Source: Glomus cerebriforme
Taxonomy: Eukaryota; Glomeromycota; Glomeromycetes; Glomerales; Glomeraceae
DNA length: 64,000 nt
Assembly: GCA_003550305.1 (NCBI GenBank)
Contig: QKYT01000013.1
Span: forward strand, 71,074 to 135,073
Reading direction: 5' to 3'
This document shows, in pieces, positions 47,201-60,024 of this stretch (positions within the stretch are counted from its first letter, which is position 1; each line of letters starts with the position of its first letter). The notes beneath the pieces are model-generated. The model was not told the origin of the DNA. It ran no database searches and worked only from the letters and a program-made list of their open reading frames with translations. The position numbers and the translations under genes were made by a program.

Positions 47201-49479
47201 GATTTGAAGAATTATATAAAAAGTGAATAGACTGATCTAATAATAGTTAAATATTAACAGATATATATGATGGTCAAATTTGAAAAACTTTTAAAGATTC
47301 AAATGATAATTTATTTTTTAGATGTAAAGTGATAGATAGTTATTTGAAAATTATGTTAAATCTTAATTGGTTTTAATCTTTTGTCAATTCCCAATATAAC
47401 ATAAGAGTAATATATAGTATAATTTATAATCTTTTACAAAGTGAAAAATTTAAGTCTGCTAATATAATAACTTTATCAGTAATTCCCAACTCTCATAAAC
47501 TGAAACTGTATTAACTAAACTATTATTTAACTTCTGTGATTGATCAATTGTTAGAATTGTGAAATGAAATAAAATTACCAGTAATATATTATAATTTTAA
47601 TAGTAAGTTTATTCAGGCTGCAGTTATTTATTATGATGTAATGTACCTATTGTAAGAAAACTCTATGGATATATATTAGCTCATTCTGCATATTATAGAT
47701 GTGAAAAAATGGCAAATAAAAAGGATAGATTTAATAATATAAATCAGTAGTTTATGATGTAAAATGTTAAAGAAATAAGGAAAAATCTTTTTTATGAAAG
47801 AATTATAATACTAATAATATACAAAAATCTCATATATCTAAAACTTTAATATATTGATCAAAAATTTACAGACTTTTATATTTTAATCTTATGCAATTCC
47901 TTATAGTCAATATCTTTTTTTAGGAATCGCTAAATGGATTATAATCTAACTTTGGATTGAGAAAAGACATTTAACTTCCAATAATTTAGAAATTATATAG
48001 AAATAAGCTGATAAAATAGTATTACCATCAGATATCAGTAAAATTTCAAAAAAAATTACAATAGATAAAGAATTTTCAGAATTTACTGCCAACTAATAGA
48101 AAACTTTTATTCTTATTTATACTACTACTATTATTTGAGATCTACTTGAAAATGCGAATAAAAGAATATTATCCTATTTTATAAGAACTTGCAATATTCT
48201 TATATATCAGATTGATTCTAAATTAGAGTTAAAAAAAGCTCATCAATGCCTTTTGTTTATGGTAAAACTTTTCAAACATTATTATAGACTAGGAAAGATT
48301 AGCCTAAATATATATTTATATTTATATATATGTGAATATGCATTTAATTATGGTCCAATATATTTATTTTGGTACTATAGTTTTGAATGAATGAATAGTT
48401 TATTAGGTAATATAAGTTTAGTATTAAAAATCTTGATATTCTATTATTATATTTTGGCATATAATAAAATTTCTTAGAATAATAATTGTTATATAAAACT
48501 AAAATTACTTAGAATAGTTTAATATTATTTTCTATTTGATGAGCTATCAGCACATATGAATAATAATACACATCTTTCAACAGAATTCCTGAATACAATT
48601 ATATCATACTATTTATTTTGTATTACTTTCATTTGTATGAATTAAATTTTTAGTACTATTAAACATAAGTGTAATCTTATACAGATTCAAGATTTTTGTA
48701 CTAATTAACTTAGTAGATATCATATTAATTATCATAATGAACCTCTTTCATAATGTATTCTAGAACTTTTTTTCAACATACTTATTATATATTGCATACA
48801 AAAAATCAGTTAGCACTTTTGTAGCTGATAATAATATCAATTTGTTAAATTATTTAGAGTTTTTATAAATATCAAAAATGTTAAAGAAAAAGTGAGAGTA
48901 GGATCAAAGCCTTTCCAGAAAATTTTCTTAAACTAATGAAAAAAAAAGTAAATTTTTTATTGAAAGTATTAACATTTTATTACTTATTAGTAAAATATTA
49001 TCATAATGCATATGATTATTCTTTTGAAACTTTATCAAATATTCATATTTTATTATCAAAAGCAATGATAGTTTTGCTGAAAGCCAATCAGTTTGCAAGG
49101 TTGAGATTTAAAGATAAAAGTTTTGGATCAATATTTTCACCAAAATATGCAAGTTCTGCAAATATACTTGCACAATTTGTTCTGAATGATAATATAACAA
49201 TTAATACCTATCTTGGATAAGTTCAATTTTTTTTTGAATATATAATTGTCTTATTAAAAAAAGGTTCAACAACACATTCTTTAGCATTTATAAGATGGTA
49301 TACAAAAATAGAAGACAAGAAAAATAGATTCTATTGCCAACAGAATTTAGATCTAACTATCCGGATATCTGATTTACATTTATCTGTCCAATCCAGATAT
49401 CTGTCTAATTTATCCGGATATTATCCAGATTCATAATTTATCTGGATATCTGGATATTATCCAGATATCCATGAAAAAA

Positions 49480-50880
49480 AATTATTTTAAAAACAAAAAA
49501 CTCTTTTTGTGATGAAGTTTTTTATGGCGGATTATTTTAATGAAATATTACTTAAAAGACAATTTAATATTTAAATTTACTTCAAATGTGATTATAATTA
49601 ATAATAAATGTTCACATTTCATGTTTTATTATTTCAAATTTTAAAATAACAAAATTCCTAAATTGCAATTACATTTTAATTTATTATCAAAAAAAGGTCA
49701 AGCAAATTTGATCAGATACTGTAACTGATTTATTTATTTTAAAAAGAAGGAGATGGAAATACCAGTTCATCAGAAAATTTATTTGACCGTAAGTTTAACT
49801 GCTTATTAAACATCAATAATAATCTAGAAGAAAAAAAGGTTATTCTATGATCACTCAGATAAGTAAATTACTGAATTACTAGGCTGATTTCAGAATGTTC
49901 ATTTACACTTACTCAGACACATATACCAGATTTCATCTAGTTTCACAAAGAATCCCAACAAATAGAAGTATATTTGAAAAATTTTAGATATATATGTATG
50001 TGAGCAGACCCATAAACTCAATCATAAAAAAAGCTTTTATTGCAATAAACAATAACTCACCTTTGTCAAAATTCTTGTAGTTAAATTCTAAATGATAATA
50101 ATAATCTTACAATATTTAATTTTTTTGAAAGAACAACAATTGGTTTAAAAAAATTAAGGAGATATATATAACAAATTAGATTCAAAAAAAAAAATTCTGA
50201 ACTTTACAATAATCATGAGAATTTATTACAAAATGACATGAAATTATTTCTGAAATTTATAAAATAACACAAAAATATTTCTGAGAAAAGAAAATTTAAA
50301 CACAAAAACTAATAAAAATTAACAAAAATTATATTATAAGAATTAACTTTAATTTTACACAAAATTATTTCTGAACTTTACAAAATAACATGAAAATATT
50401 TCTTAGAATTGTACATAAAAACCAATAAAAATCAATAAAAATTACGTCATATCTTTTAAATTTCCTTTCAAAGTATTAATTTATATTTATTTCTTTTTCC
50501 ATATTAGAAAATTACTGCTTAAAAAAATACATAATGATGGAATTGATCATGCAAATTTATAAATCAGTTTATATACAATATGCTTTTAAAATTATTAGGT
50601 ACTACAATAAAATCAGTAGTTAAACGAATTTTCTTTTAATAAAGTCTAACCAAAGACTTTAATTTATTAATTACTTTAATCTGAATTAAATTTATAATTT
50701 ATAAAACTTAACACATATATAATAAAAAAAATTTTTATCTTTCTTCATTTTGTAAGTTCATGAATACTTTGTGAATCTGTTCATCAATAGGTACTATATT
50801 ATAAATGTTTTAATTGTAATCATTAATTTCAAGATATACATATAATTTCACAGATATCAGATATAATTTATAATCTTATT
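49480..50880. other. Non-coding interior of the hAT element
   Basis: AT-rich DNA between the left subterminal repeats and the small SANT-like relic. Around 50190-50450 a phrase close to 'ctttacaaaataacatgaaa' recurs two or three times, suggesting a short tandem duplication. No frame is worth calling. Confidence 0.4.
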
Positions 50881-50884
50881 ACCT

Positions 50885-51281
50885 GGCCTTCTTCAAGAAC
50901 CCTCCTCAAACAAATCATAAAAATTTCACCTATTTCAGATATTTTGTCCCAAATGGTTTCTCAATCTAAATGACACCTGATCCTAAAAAGTTTAAATAAT
51001 ATTAATATGTATATATTAGTAAATTAATCTAAATACTTACCAAATATTCTCGAAATAGGTTCTTTCATTTTTGTTTTGTTTGTAATGCCATGAATCTAGT
51101 TTTAAAACAATCGTTAATTTTATTCATGATACTTCTCCAGCACTCCGTTTTATTTCTATAATCTAACTCCTAATATTCAATCAAAATAAACAATAAAAAG
51201 TTATTGTCATTTGTTTAATTTATTAAATAAATCTATTAAAAAAATAAAAATATCTACCCAATATTCATCATTTCTAGCCAT
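50885..51281 (-). pseudogene. SANT/Myb-like ORF remnant inside the hAT element
   Basis: From ATG 51281 the minus strand reads MARNDEYW, then a GT..AG intron, then ELDYRNKTECWRSIMNKIND and CFKTRFMALQTKQK, a TGA stop, and KNLFREYL before another donor site. The spacing of aromatic residues (W..I...F, then the WKNL position now a stop) resembles SANT/Myb-like DNA-binding domains often carried as a second protein by transposons. After the second intron only fragments such as KPFGTKYLK remain. It is transcribed in the same direction as the hAT transposase and downstream of it. The assignment is tentative. Confidence 0.4.
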
Positions 51282-51839
51282 CCTTTAATTTAATAAATAT
51301 AAACATTTCTTATTTGTTCAGATAATTTTAACTTGATTATAGTTAACAGTGTATAATTGAGGGATATTATTAGCAGTTATTTTTTTTGTTATAAAAATAA
51401 ATTTAAAAATAAATTGATAATTAAAGAGAATTTGAATACTTATCTTCTTTATAACTTAAAATTTTTTTTGCTAAATTGCATTATTCTTTGTGATCCGTGA
51501 TTCTGCACTCAAATCTGTTAAAATTTGAATGAATAATATTTGAACTAATAAAATTTGTAATGAATAATATGAATTTAATAATGTAATTTAGTAATAATGG
51601 GTGTGAAGTTTAAAGTAGATTGGAACCAAGTTAAAACTAGGTTGAAACTAGATTGATAATTTTATAGTAAATTAATAATAATTTTATACTAAATTTACTG
51701 AATTTACAAATTATACTTGAAGGTAGGTTACAACCAGATTGATTAAATGTTGATGTAATAATCGTCAACCAGACGTGATATTTATTATTATTATTATTAT
51801 TAAACTAATTATTATATTATGAAAAAAAATCTTATTATT

Positions 51840-54400
51840 TATGAAAAAAAATTAATCATCAAAAGCTAATTTGGGAAAATTTTACCAATTAACTGCCAAT
51901 TTCATTTGCAAAATATTAAATTTTCAAAAGTAAATGATAATAAATTGATATACCTAATCATTAAGGTTGCCTGCCTAAACCTCTTCAAAATCCTATGATT
52001 AGTTTCATCAAAATTTTACTATAGATTTATTATAGTTTTGGCAGAGTTTCAGCAATTCGGCAATTATAATAGGTTTCAGCAGTTTTGCTTTTCTCCAGAG
52101 TTTTGCTAGTTTTTTAATATAATTTTATATAGTTTTGGCAGAATTTCACTTTTTGGCGAAACGCCATCTTACCTAAACCCCTAGGTTTCGGCAAGCAATC
52201 TTAACTGTCATGATGTTTCTCATGTCAGAAAACAACCTTTCACTTAAAACAGATATTACTGGAATAGCTAAGTACTTTTTTGCTAATTGTGATAAAATTG
52301 GAAAATGTGATGTTTAAGAAGCCCACTATTTAAAAGGACAAGTCTTTACGTCGATTTCTTCAATTATCAAATATTTTTCAATTTCATTTAGCCTTTCATG
52401 ATGATAATGACTGGAGAACATATTTCGAAGAAGAGAATTAACAGGTGATTGTGATTGTAATTATTGTTAAATTAAATCTAAATCATCCTTTTTTTATTAT
52501 AAATTTCATGCAAAAGAGCTTTCATTTGAGATTTTTGCTTTTCAGTTGTAAAATTAAGTGACTTGCATCAAGAATCTAGAAAAGTTGTGATCATTCCTTC
52601 ATTTTGAAGCGCATTTTAATAATAATTTATTACTGCATATAATGCTGATTTTACTCTTCCAATTAAATTATTACAGACTTGTGAAGAATTTATTCTAATT
52701 TTTCACTATCTTGAATACTCATCAATTTCATCATCATCATCGGGATCTTTAATACCAACATCATCATCAAAAATTGTAGTAGGATTGGTAAGATCAATAT
52801 CTCCAAATTCATTATTGGTACTGAAAATTCCATTTTTAATATTTGTAATTGCATCATTTATAAAACTTATTGTAGCATATTTGCTACCTTCAAGGAGTTC
52901 AGTTCCTGATGTAAAAGACTTCAATACTTTAATTAGTTATTTGATTGCATTCCATTTATTTTCAGTTAGGTTAATACTACTGAGTCTTCTTCTATCTTTT
53001 CTTATTGTTGGATCTGAATCTCTAGATATAGTTATTGATATTACATTAATACAATCATGCATTTGTTCTAATCGTTTTCACGCTAGATATGTCAAATTCT
53101 AACAAGTGCTGTTATCTGAAATAAGTCGAAGATAATGGTCATTATCACTTAAATCCTAAAATTAATAATAATAAAAATTAAAATTATATAACAGTAAGTG
53201 AAAATAAAGGTTAACTGATATATGTTTTTTGTTTAAATTTTACCTTTTGTTAGTTATTATTCATATTTTTTTGGATTTCAATTAGTTTTTCAGTTTGTTT
53301 TGGTATGGTAAAAAAGCTAATTAGACATTTTGCACGTGCAACTAACCTTTTTGCAGAAAGAAAGTCTTTTTCTATTACTAATTACAACATATAAGCTGCG
53401 CAAGGAAAACGTGTAATATTATTATGATTTTTAAGCAATTTACCAGCTTTTACCATATTGGCTCTATTGTTGGTTATTACAAATTCCACTCTTGAATTAT
53501 TTGATTAAGGCATTTTACAATACTTTTACTAGTATGTGTATATTTTAAATACCTAATTGCCAAAATAACCTCATGAAGTTCAAATTGAGTATTTACAAAT
53601 GAACAAGTTATACTTAAATATCTAGCTCGAACTTCTTGAAATCCAAAAATTTAAAGTTAAGGAGCAAGAAGTAACATTTTGTTCAAACAGGCAAATAATT
53701 TCTTGCTTGCAATAATTATAGTCATTAACTAACAATTCTTTTATTTTTTTATTATTTGATAATTCATAAAATGGGTCCAACTCTTCTATAAATTCTTAAA
53801 ATCCTTCATCATCTCAAATGCTCAGTGGTTGATTATCTTTCACAACAATTTTAACAAATTTTTTATCCAATTGATCTTTTCTAATGGGATTATTATAATC
53901 TGAATATTGATTCTTACTCATTATTTTAATATTTTCATGATTCTAATTATTACATATAATCTAACTGGTACGAGACACTTGACATGCTTCTTATATTTTT
54001 CTGAAGATGGCATTTTTTCTAGATAATTCCAAATAAAGCTACTTTGATTAACTGAGTTTCTTCTTGTCTAGTATTTTCTTCTTATCATCTAGTATTTTCT
54101 TCTTATCTAGTATTTGGCTCTAATTCCACAATATCTTGTTCTGTATTATTCATATTATTTGGAACTATATTACTTTATTTTCCATCCTTCCCATTATTAG
54201 CTTGAGTTTGTAGTGAATTTACGTATAATGTACATTTTATTCTTTCTGTTTCTATTGATGTTTTAATTTATTTTCTAGAACTTTTTTTATCTTTTTTGGT
54301 TTTATCTTTATTTTTTGAGAGAGTTTTTTAATACCATTATTAGTTGAAGTAGTTTCATTTTCTTCAGATTGTTTATTATTATGCAAAAGATTTTGTGTCA
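51840..54400 (-). pseudogene. hAT transposase, broken and split by a MITE
   Basis: Minus-strand fragments in the hAT order. Near the N-terminal side are VTSCSLTLNFW (first catalytic region) and ITNNRANMVKAGKLLKNHNN with FPCAAYMLQLVIEKDFLSAK (53.3-53.5 kb). Next come KRLEQMHDCINVI and LTENKWNAIK (about 53 kb), then LKSFTSGTELLEGSKYATIS with an acidic linker (52706-52924). The C-terminal dimerisation region reads FPILSQLAKKYLAIPV, SERLFSD and MRNIMTV (52.2-52.3 kb), is interrupted by the TTAA MITE, and resumes as FTFENLIFCK before a stop (about 51.9 kb). There are several stops, including one where the family has RWN. It cannot produce an intact enzyme. Confidence 0.82.
51961..52204. mobile_element. 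TTAA-flanked MITE inserted in the hAT transposase
   Basis: TTAA at 51961-51964 and 52201-52204 bracket a 236-bp element. Its left end is GGTTGCCTGCCTAAACCT; its right end on the other strand is GATTGCTTGCCGAAACCT (3 or 4 differences in 18). TTAA target duplication is typical of piggyBac-like elements. There is no ORF. Related copies lie at 440-624 and 26655-26905. Confidence 0.8.
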
Positions 54401-54839
54401 TGTTTTATATGTTTAATATTTATTTTATATAAAAGTATTAAAGGTATTAAAGAACACATCATATGTTTTACGTTAAACACGTCCTATAAATATAAGGGAT
54501 TTAAGAAATTTAAATTATCTTTTAATTTATCTATTTTCACATGTATGTTTGATAGATTATTCAGATATCTTCAGATATCTGTTAGATAATGCAGATATCC
54601 AGATATTATCCAGATAAATTTATATCTAATCCAAATAGATAAAATCCAGGATATCCATAGGATATCCATAAAATCTGGATAATGGATCCAAACTCTGATT
54701 GCCAAATTTATAAGAATCATGAAGAAATTTGTAATATAGAATTATGGAAAAAGAAATTTTTTGAATTGAGCTATTATTGTATTATACCTATATAGTATAT
54801 AATTGGAATAATAAAAATTGGTAAAAGAAATAAAAAAAA

Positions 54840-55396
54840 TTTAAAAGAATATATGTCAGTTATTCTGATAAATAAAAAAATTCACATATTGAATTAAAAA
54901 TGATATAGAGCTAAAATAAAACATTTGATTTTCATATTTTAATTTAATATAATCAATAATTTTTCTAATGTTATAATTTACTAAAAATTATTGAAATATT
55001 AGGATCTTTCATATTTTACTAATACTTATTAAATAAAATCAGTCTATTATACTATATATATTATTGACATATTAAGATGCTGATATTTTAATTATATTTT
55101 TCATATATTTTAATAATATTCTTTTCAAAAATCAGTTTATAATCAATAAAATATTATTAATATATACTGTATATCATATACCAATATGTGTCTTATTTCT
55201 TATATATGCCTATTATTGTCATACCAGTTTTGATTTATTATCGATATTTCATATCCCGATACTTCATCATTCAACCAGTGTATATTGTATAGAAAAAGTT
55301 CAATTCAAAAAAAATATTTCAATAATTTATTATGTAGTTCTAAAAAAACCCGCTTATGATTGGAAAAGCTATCAGAAATGCAATAATAATAATATA
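54840..55396. other. AT-rich DNA after the tnp2 relic
   Basis: No feature is visible apart from possible further decayed 3' sequence of the tnp2 element. Confidence 0.35.
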
Positions 55397-56802
55397 TATA
55401 GTTAACCTTCCTTATAATCACACCTCTTGAAATTAGCAAATGCTGTGACTATAAAGAAATATATGTGCTTATAGCAAGATTTTTGTTTTATAATTACATG
55501 TATATGAAATTTAATATTAATGTGATTATAATTTTATTTTATATACTAGAAAATGGAAATCATTTTATTTTTTTAGTAGTCAATAAAAGTGATATAAATA
55601 GTAATCTCATATGTGTGCTGTATCATATGTATTATTTATTTATTTATTCATGTAATTAAATAAACAGAAATCATTATATAATTATAATAGTTATCATCTT
55701 GCATAAAAATATATAATCCTTCATTTTATTTCAGATAATAATTTATAAAATTTTTTTGTAAAAAAACTGAATATTACTAATATTAATAATGGTAATTATT
55801 TAAAATTACAAATTTTTTTTTAGAAAAAAATTTATATTTTAANAAANAAAAATAATAAAAAGATAGGAATTTTATAGGAATTTCATTATATACTAAGTAA
55901 TGGAAACCATTGTAAGTTCAGAGCTTTGAGAAAAAAAACTATTTATGTAATATTATTTATTATTATTGGTATATCTTATTCAACATAACATCAAAACAAT
56001 TAAAATAATAATTTTTATTTGTTAATTTATGCATGCGGATAACCAGAAATCACCATGTGATCTTAATCATTTATCACCTTACGTAAACATATATAGTTCT
56101 TCACTTCACTCTGGACAATTAGAATAATTTTTTATATTATATGAATAAATAGCTACACATTAGTATTACTTTACTTAAAGGATTTTTATAATTTATATTA
56201 CTTGTAGTCTTGTAGAGCTTCAAACAGTCCAATTTTCAATTTTTTTTTAATAAATCAGAATCAAAAAATATTAATAATTTATTATTCTGTAATCATAAAA
56301 GGATAAAACATAGCTTATTGGAATTATCTCATCAAAACACATCTAATGGTAGTAAAATCGCATTTCTAGTACTAATAAATGAAAATCTAATTTTTCAAAA
56401 TAATAAAAAATCAAAATCTTATCTATCAGTGCTAGAGATGTGATTTTACTACCATTAAATATGTTTTAATAAGACAATTCTAACAAGCTATATTTTGTCT
56501 TCTTATGATTACAGGATAATGAATTACTAATTAGAAAAAAACTGAAAATTAAATTGTTCAAAGTTTTATTTACTTGATTTAAGATATAAATTCATGATTT
56601 TTTATAAGTTTATATTATATTAATATAATTGGCTAGTGATTATAAAGAAAAAATTTTTTATATGATTACTATTTAATTGAAATAGCAATTTAATATGATA
56701 GTGATTATAGGATATTTGTAACTATAAAGGGGATTGACAAATGATATGATTAAAGAGAATTGTGACTATAAAAGAGGTGATTATATGGGAGAAACAACTG
56801 TA
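55397..56802. mobile_element. Pogo-like repeat with inner fold-back
   Basis: The left end (about 55397, TAGTTAACCTTCCTTATAAT then CAC) and the right end (about 56768-56802; complement starts CAGTTGTTTCTCCCATATAA then TCAC) form degenerate inverted repeats of the CAGTY..CTC-TATAATCAC type also seen at 864-1537. The interior shares long stretches with 57850-57940, 59684-59770 and 63090-63330. A long fold-back occupies 56215-56580. There is no transposase. The short open frame at 55465-55659 lies in repeat sequence and is not called. Confidence 0.5.
56215..56580. repeat. Long fold-back inverted repeat
   Basis: Left arm (about 56215-56376) and right arm (about 56432-56580) pair over some 150 bp with roughly 80-85% match. 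The inner part shares TAATGGTAGTAAAATC in both arms; farther out, TCTGTAATCATAA pairs with TTATGATTACAGGA. The loop is about 50 bp. Such a unit would give a long hairpin RNA if transcribed. Confidence 0.75.
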
Positions 56803-57849
56803 TCACATATTTTGGTCAGAAAATATTGATTTAAAGTTTACAAATATATAGAATAAGTAAAAAAATAATAAATAATTTGAATTTTATATTACCTAATTGT
56901 AAAGAATAAAAGATTCTTTTATTTAATTATTTTACTTATAAACTGGTTTCTTATTTACTCTTTACCAAAGCATACTGTTTTTCTGAAATATACTTATATT
57001 TTTTTCCATTTTTTATTAATATTGAGTCAAGATGTTGTATTTTCTTTATCCTTAAATTCATAACAAATAATCTCTTTTCCTATTAATTTTTTTTGTACTA
57101 TTATTTTCATATATTTTTTAGAGGTTTCTTTACTTTTTTTTGCATAATTACATATTTATGTATCCATTTTTATTTTATAATGAAATGCAGTAAAATTGAA
57201 TCTGTCTTTTTCTGTGATAATCATAAAGACATCTGAATTCTCATTAAGTTTAATTGCTTTTTTTTTTGGAGATGTTCTTTATATTATTATTTAGCTAAAA
57301 ATATGAATGCTTCTTTATTATTAAATTCAATAAATTCAAAAAACTTGCCAATTTTAGATTTATCAATTATTAGCTTAAATAATTCAAAAGTTTTAGACTT
57401 ATCCTTTATTAATTTAATGATTGTAAAAAATTTTAATAATGAAACTACTGATCCTTTAATTTGATTTGCTATATATTTAAAAAGATTTTGAGTTATAGAA
57501 TTTTTTTGATTATTTACACCTGAATTTAAAATATTAATATGTAAAGATACATTTTTGACTTTGGTAATTATAAATGCAACCAATGTTTACTTAGATAAGA
57601 CTTCTAGTACATTGAATATAAATATAACTGCTTATAAATTCATATCTGTTTTTGATTAATACCAATTGATAGAAAATATTTTTTAGCTATTTTGCTAACT
57701 AAGAATTTCTTATTATTTCTTTCACTTTAGATAAAGTATTTCTAATACAAATTATCATAAATTATCTTGTCATTATACTATCAAAATGATATCATTATAA
57801 TTTTTAAAGTAAAATCATCCTAATATAGTTAAGATAATCTTAACAATAT
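56803..57849. other. AT-rich DNA, no gene supported
   Basis: The frame at 57287-57583 (-) is Lys/Ile/Asn-rich with 'KLIxDKSKxxE' repeated twice, but has no recognised domain. It may be part of a decayed repeat. Confidence 0.35.
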
Positions 57850-58099
57850 TTTTTTGATATTGTATCTGATTATAAAGAAGTGTACTTATAGCAAGATTTT
57901 TATTTTATAATCATATATTAATTTTATTTTATAAATATATAATTTATTAAAAAGGAAATAATAATTTTACATGGAACGTTGCAACATATTCTCCTTATAT
58001 CACATGATTAAAATAAAATTTGATTAGTTTTTTTTAAATGTGTTATTTTTCAGTTTGTATTTTTTCTTTTTTCTAGAAACAGGGAACCATTTTTTATTT

Positions 58100-59220
58100 T
58101 GTAGGAACAGCCTTAGAAACTTCGATTGGTGAGTTGATTTTTTTTTTGAAATTAAGAATATTAATATAATACATTAATATTTCTTTTTTTTTAATTTTGT
58201 ACTAGGAAATGACTTTGGAAACTTTAGATGAGTTGAAATTTTCAAAATGGTTTAAAGAAATGTTAGTATAACACATTAATATTTCTTTTTTTTAATTTTG
58301 TAAGAAAATATCACTAACATTTCTTTTATTTCATTTCTATAGAAGACATTTTTCTGAAACTGGATTTCAGCTTAAAGATAACTAAAATTAGAAGGAGATT
58401 TTCATTTTTTTTTTAGTTTTTTTTGTCTTTGGAATATTACTAATGCTCCTTTTACTTTTTTTTTTAGAAGACGCCTTTCTTAACTGGATTTTAGCTTGAA
58501 CTATGAAAGGTAAGTTGTAAGTGAAGATTGTTTGGTTTATTTTTTTGGTTTTTTTTTTGTTATTAGAATGTTATTAACGTTCTTTTTGCTTTGTTTTTAA
58601 AGGACATTTTTCTGGAACTAAATTTTAGCTTAAAGGTAAGTTAGGAGAAGAGGATTTGTTTTTTTTCATCTTTGAAATGTCACTAATATTTCTCTTACTT
58701 TTTTTCTTTAAGAAATGTCTTCCTAGACTTGAATTTTGATTTGGATCATGAAAGTAAATTAGGAGGTGGTATTTTTTGGGATTTTCTTTTTCTTTGTCTT
58801 TAGAACATCATTAATATTTTTTTTTGCATTTTTTCTTTAGAAGAAGTCTTTCTAGATTTGGACTTCAGTTTGAATAATAAAGATAAGTTGAATGGTGGTA
58901 TTTATTTTTTTTTCTGTCTTTAGAATATTATTAATGTTCCTTTTACATTTTTTCTTTAAATAACAGATAATTAGATTGACCAGATATCCATTGAACCATC
59001 TGGTCAATCTGGTAGTATAAATAGATTAATCTGAATTTAATCATTTTTCAGATGAGCATATCTCTAGGAAACGACTAGTGAATGAACTTGGAAATTTGGG
59101 TGAGTTGGGATTTTTAAAATGGGTTTTAAGAAATATAAGTATAATCTACTAATGTTTCTTTTTTCCTTTAATTTTGTAGAAAACCCAAAAATCTTATCTT
59201 GAAAGGTAATTATGGGTGGT
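58100..59220 (+). repeat. Tandem array of about 120-bp exon-like units
   Basis: Two related unit types alternate. Type A (about 58102, 58205, 59065) reads AG, then GGAAAYGACTTTGGAAACTT, then GTGAGTTG or GAGTTG. Type B starts at about 58303, 58430, 58565, 58672, 58797 and 58918 and reads a T-rich tract, CTTTAG, about 40 bases beginning AAGAC.TCTTTCT, then AAAG-GTAAGTTG or a close variant. Each unit therefore resembles a small exon between an acceptor and a donor. No continuous reading frame spans the array. Spacing is 107-135 bp. Confidence 0.65.
58972..59012. repeat. Short inverted repeat AGATTGACCAGAT
   Basis: AGATTGACCAGAT and ATCTGGTCAATCT face each other across a 14-base spacer, within the exon-like array between its B and A units. 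It may be the remnant of another small element. Confidence 0.6.
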
Positions 59221-60024
59221 GAGTATTTTTAATTAAAAAAAATGTTAGTTATTATTATTAATATTCTTTTTTTATTTATTTTTTGCCTTAATTTTGTGAT
59301 GATACTTAATTCTGTAATGGTGCTTTAATTTTAGTTTTCTTTACTTTTATTATCATGAATTTTTATTTTTATTCCTATTTTCATCTCTGTCCTTTATATT
59401 CTTTATTTTATATATAATAAAAGCTAGTATAATTTGTTATTAAAAAAATAATTGTAATAAATAAAATAAATAAAAATTTGACTAATAAAATTATTTGTAA
59501 ATTATAATAAAGAATAAAAATTTGTAGTAATATATATGGCCAATCAAATTTGATTAAAATCATGTAATTTAAAAATGTGTTATAATACAGGATGTATAAA
59601 TTTTAAATCCTATTAAAAAATTATCTTATATAAATAATTAAATATATCTAAAATTTTTTTTATAATACAAAATGCAAAAAAAATAATAATGGTAATTATT
59701 TAAAATTACAAATTTTTTTTTTCTAAAAAACTAAAAAAAAATAATAAAAAGATAAGAATTTCATTATATACGATGTATATAATCTAAAGCTACCACTTTT
59801 TTATTTTGTGACTAAATTTTAATAAAATCATATGAAAAAATTTTATTGGTTAATAATTTATATTATGTGATTGCAAATTTAATGGACCAATAGTTTTTAT
59901 TAAAAATTTATCTTATTTTCAGTAATTTTCCAATGTGATTTATATTTTTTTACAGAATATAAAGCTGCAGTGTCTATTAAACCTTTTTTATATGCATCTA
60001 TGAACCTCTAGCATCTCTTGAATA

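Larger units (their letters stand above)
49341..54697 (-). mobile_element. Complete hAT element with 8-bp target duplication
   Basis: The 5357-bp element has ends CAGAATTTAGATC (left) and CAGAGTTTGGATC (right, other strand). It is flanked by an exact duplication ATTGCCAA at 49333-49340 and 54698-54705. Eight-base duplications and CAGNG-type ends are hallmarks of hAT transposons. Inside each end lies a cluster of GGATATCTGG/CCAGATATCC motifs (about 49360-49475 and 54545-54690), the subterminal repeats expected to bind transposase. It carries a broken transposase and a second small broken gene on the minus strand. It interrupts the tnp2 relic. Confidence 0.88.
47200..54840 (+). pseudogene. CACTA-like (tnp2) transposase relic, split by a hAT element
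   Basis: Plus-strand fragments of a fungal EnSpm/CACTA-type transposase with a tnp2 domain are spread over 47.2-49.34 kb: DGQIWKTFKDSNDNLFFRCK, then AHSAYYRCEKMANKKDRFNN, then NYGPIYLFWYYSFE-stop-MNSLLG (about 48.35-48.41 kb), and a longer open part at 48936-49220 (ANQFARLRFKDKSFGSIFSP). The frame runs into NRFYCQ at 49340, where the hAT element begins. After the hAT right end the same protein resumes in frame with IYKNHEEICNIELWKKKFFE and CIIPIY (54.70-54.81 kb). There are many stops and frameshifts. The element's own termini were not found. Family assignment comes from the motif order I recall for multicopy Rhizophagus elements. Confidence 0.65.

Noticed and set aside
49360..49475. GGATATCTGG clusters read as an independent satellite
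   Set aside because: The matching cluster at 54545-54690 and the 8-bp duplication outside both show they are the subterminal repeats of the hAT element.
58100..59220. CRISPR-like appearance of the repeated units
   Set aside because: Units vary in length and sequence throughout, with no constant repeat and unique spacers, and the genome is eukaryotic.
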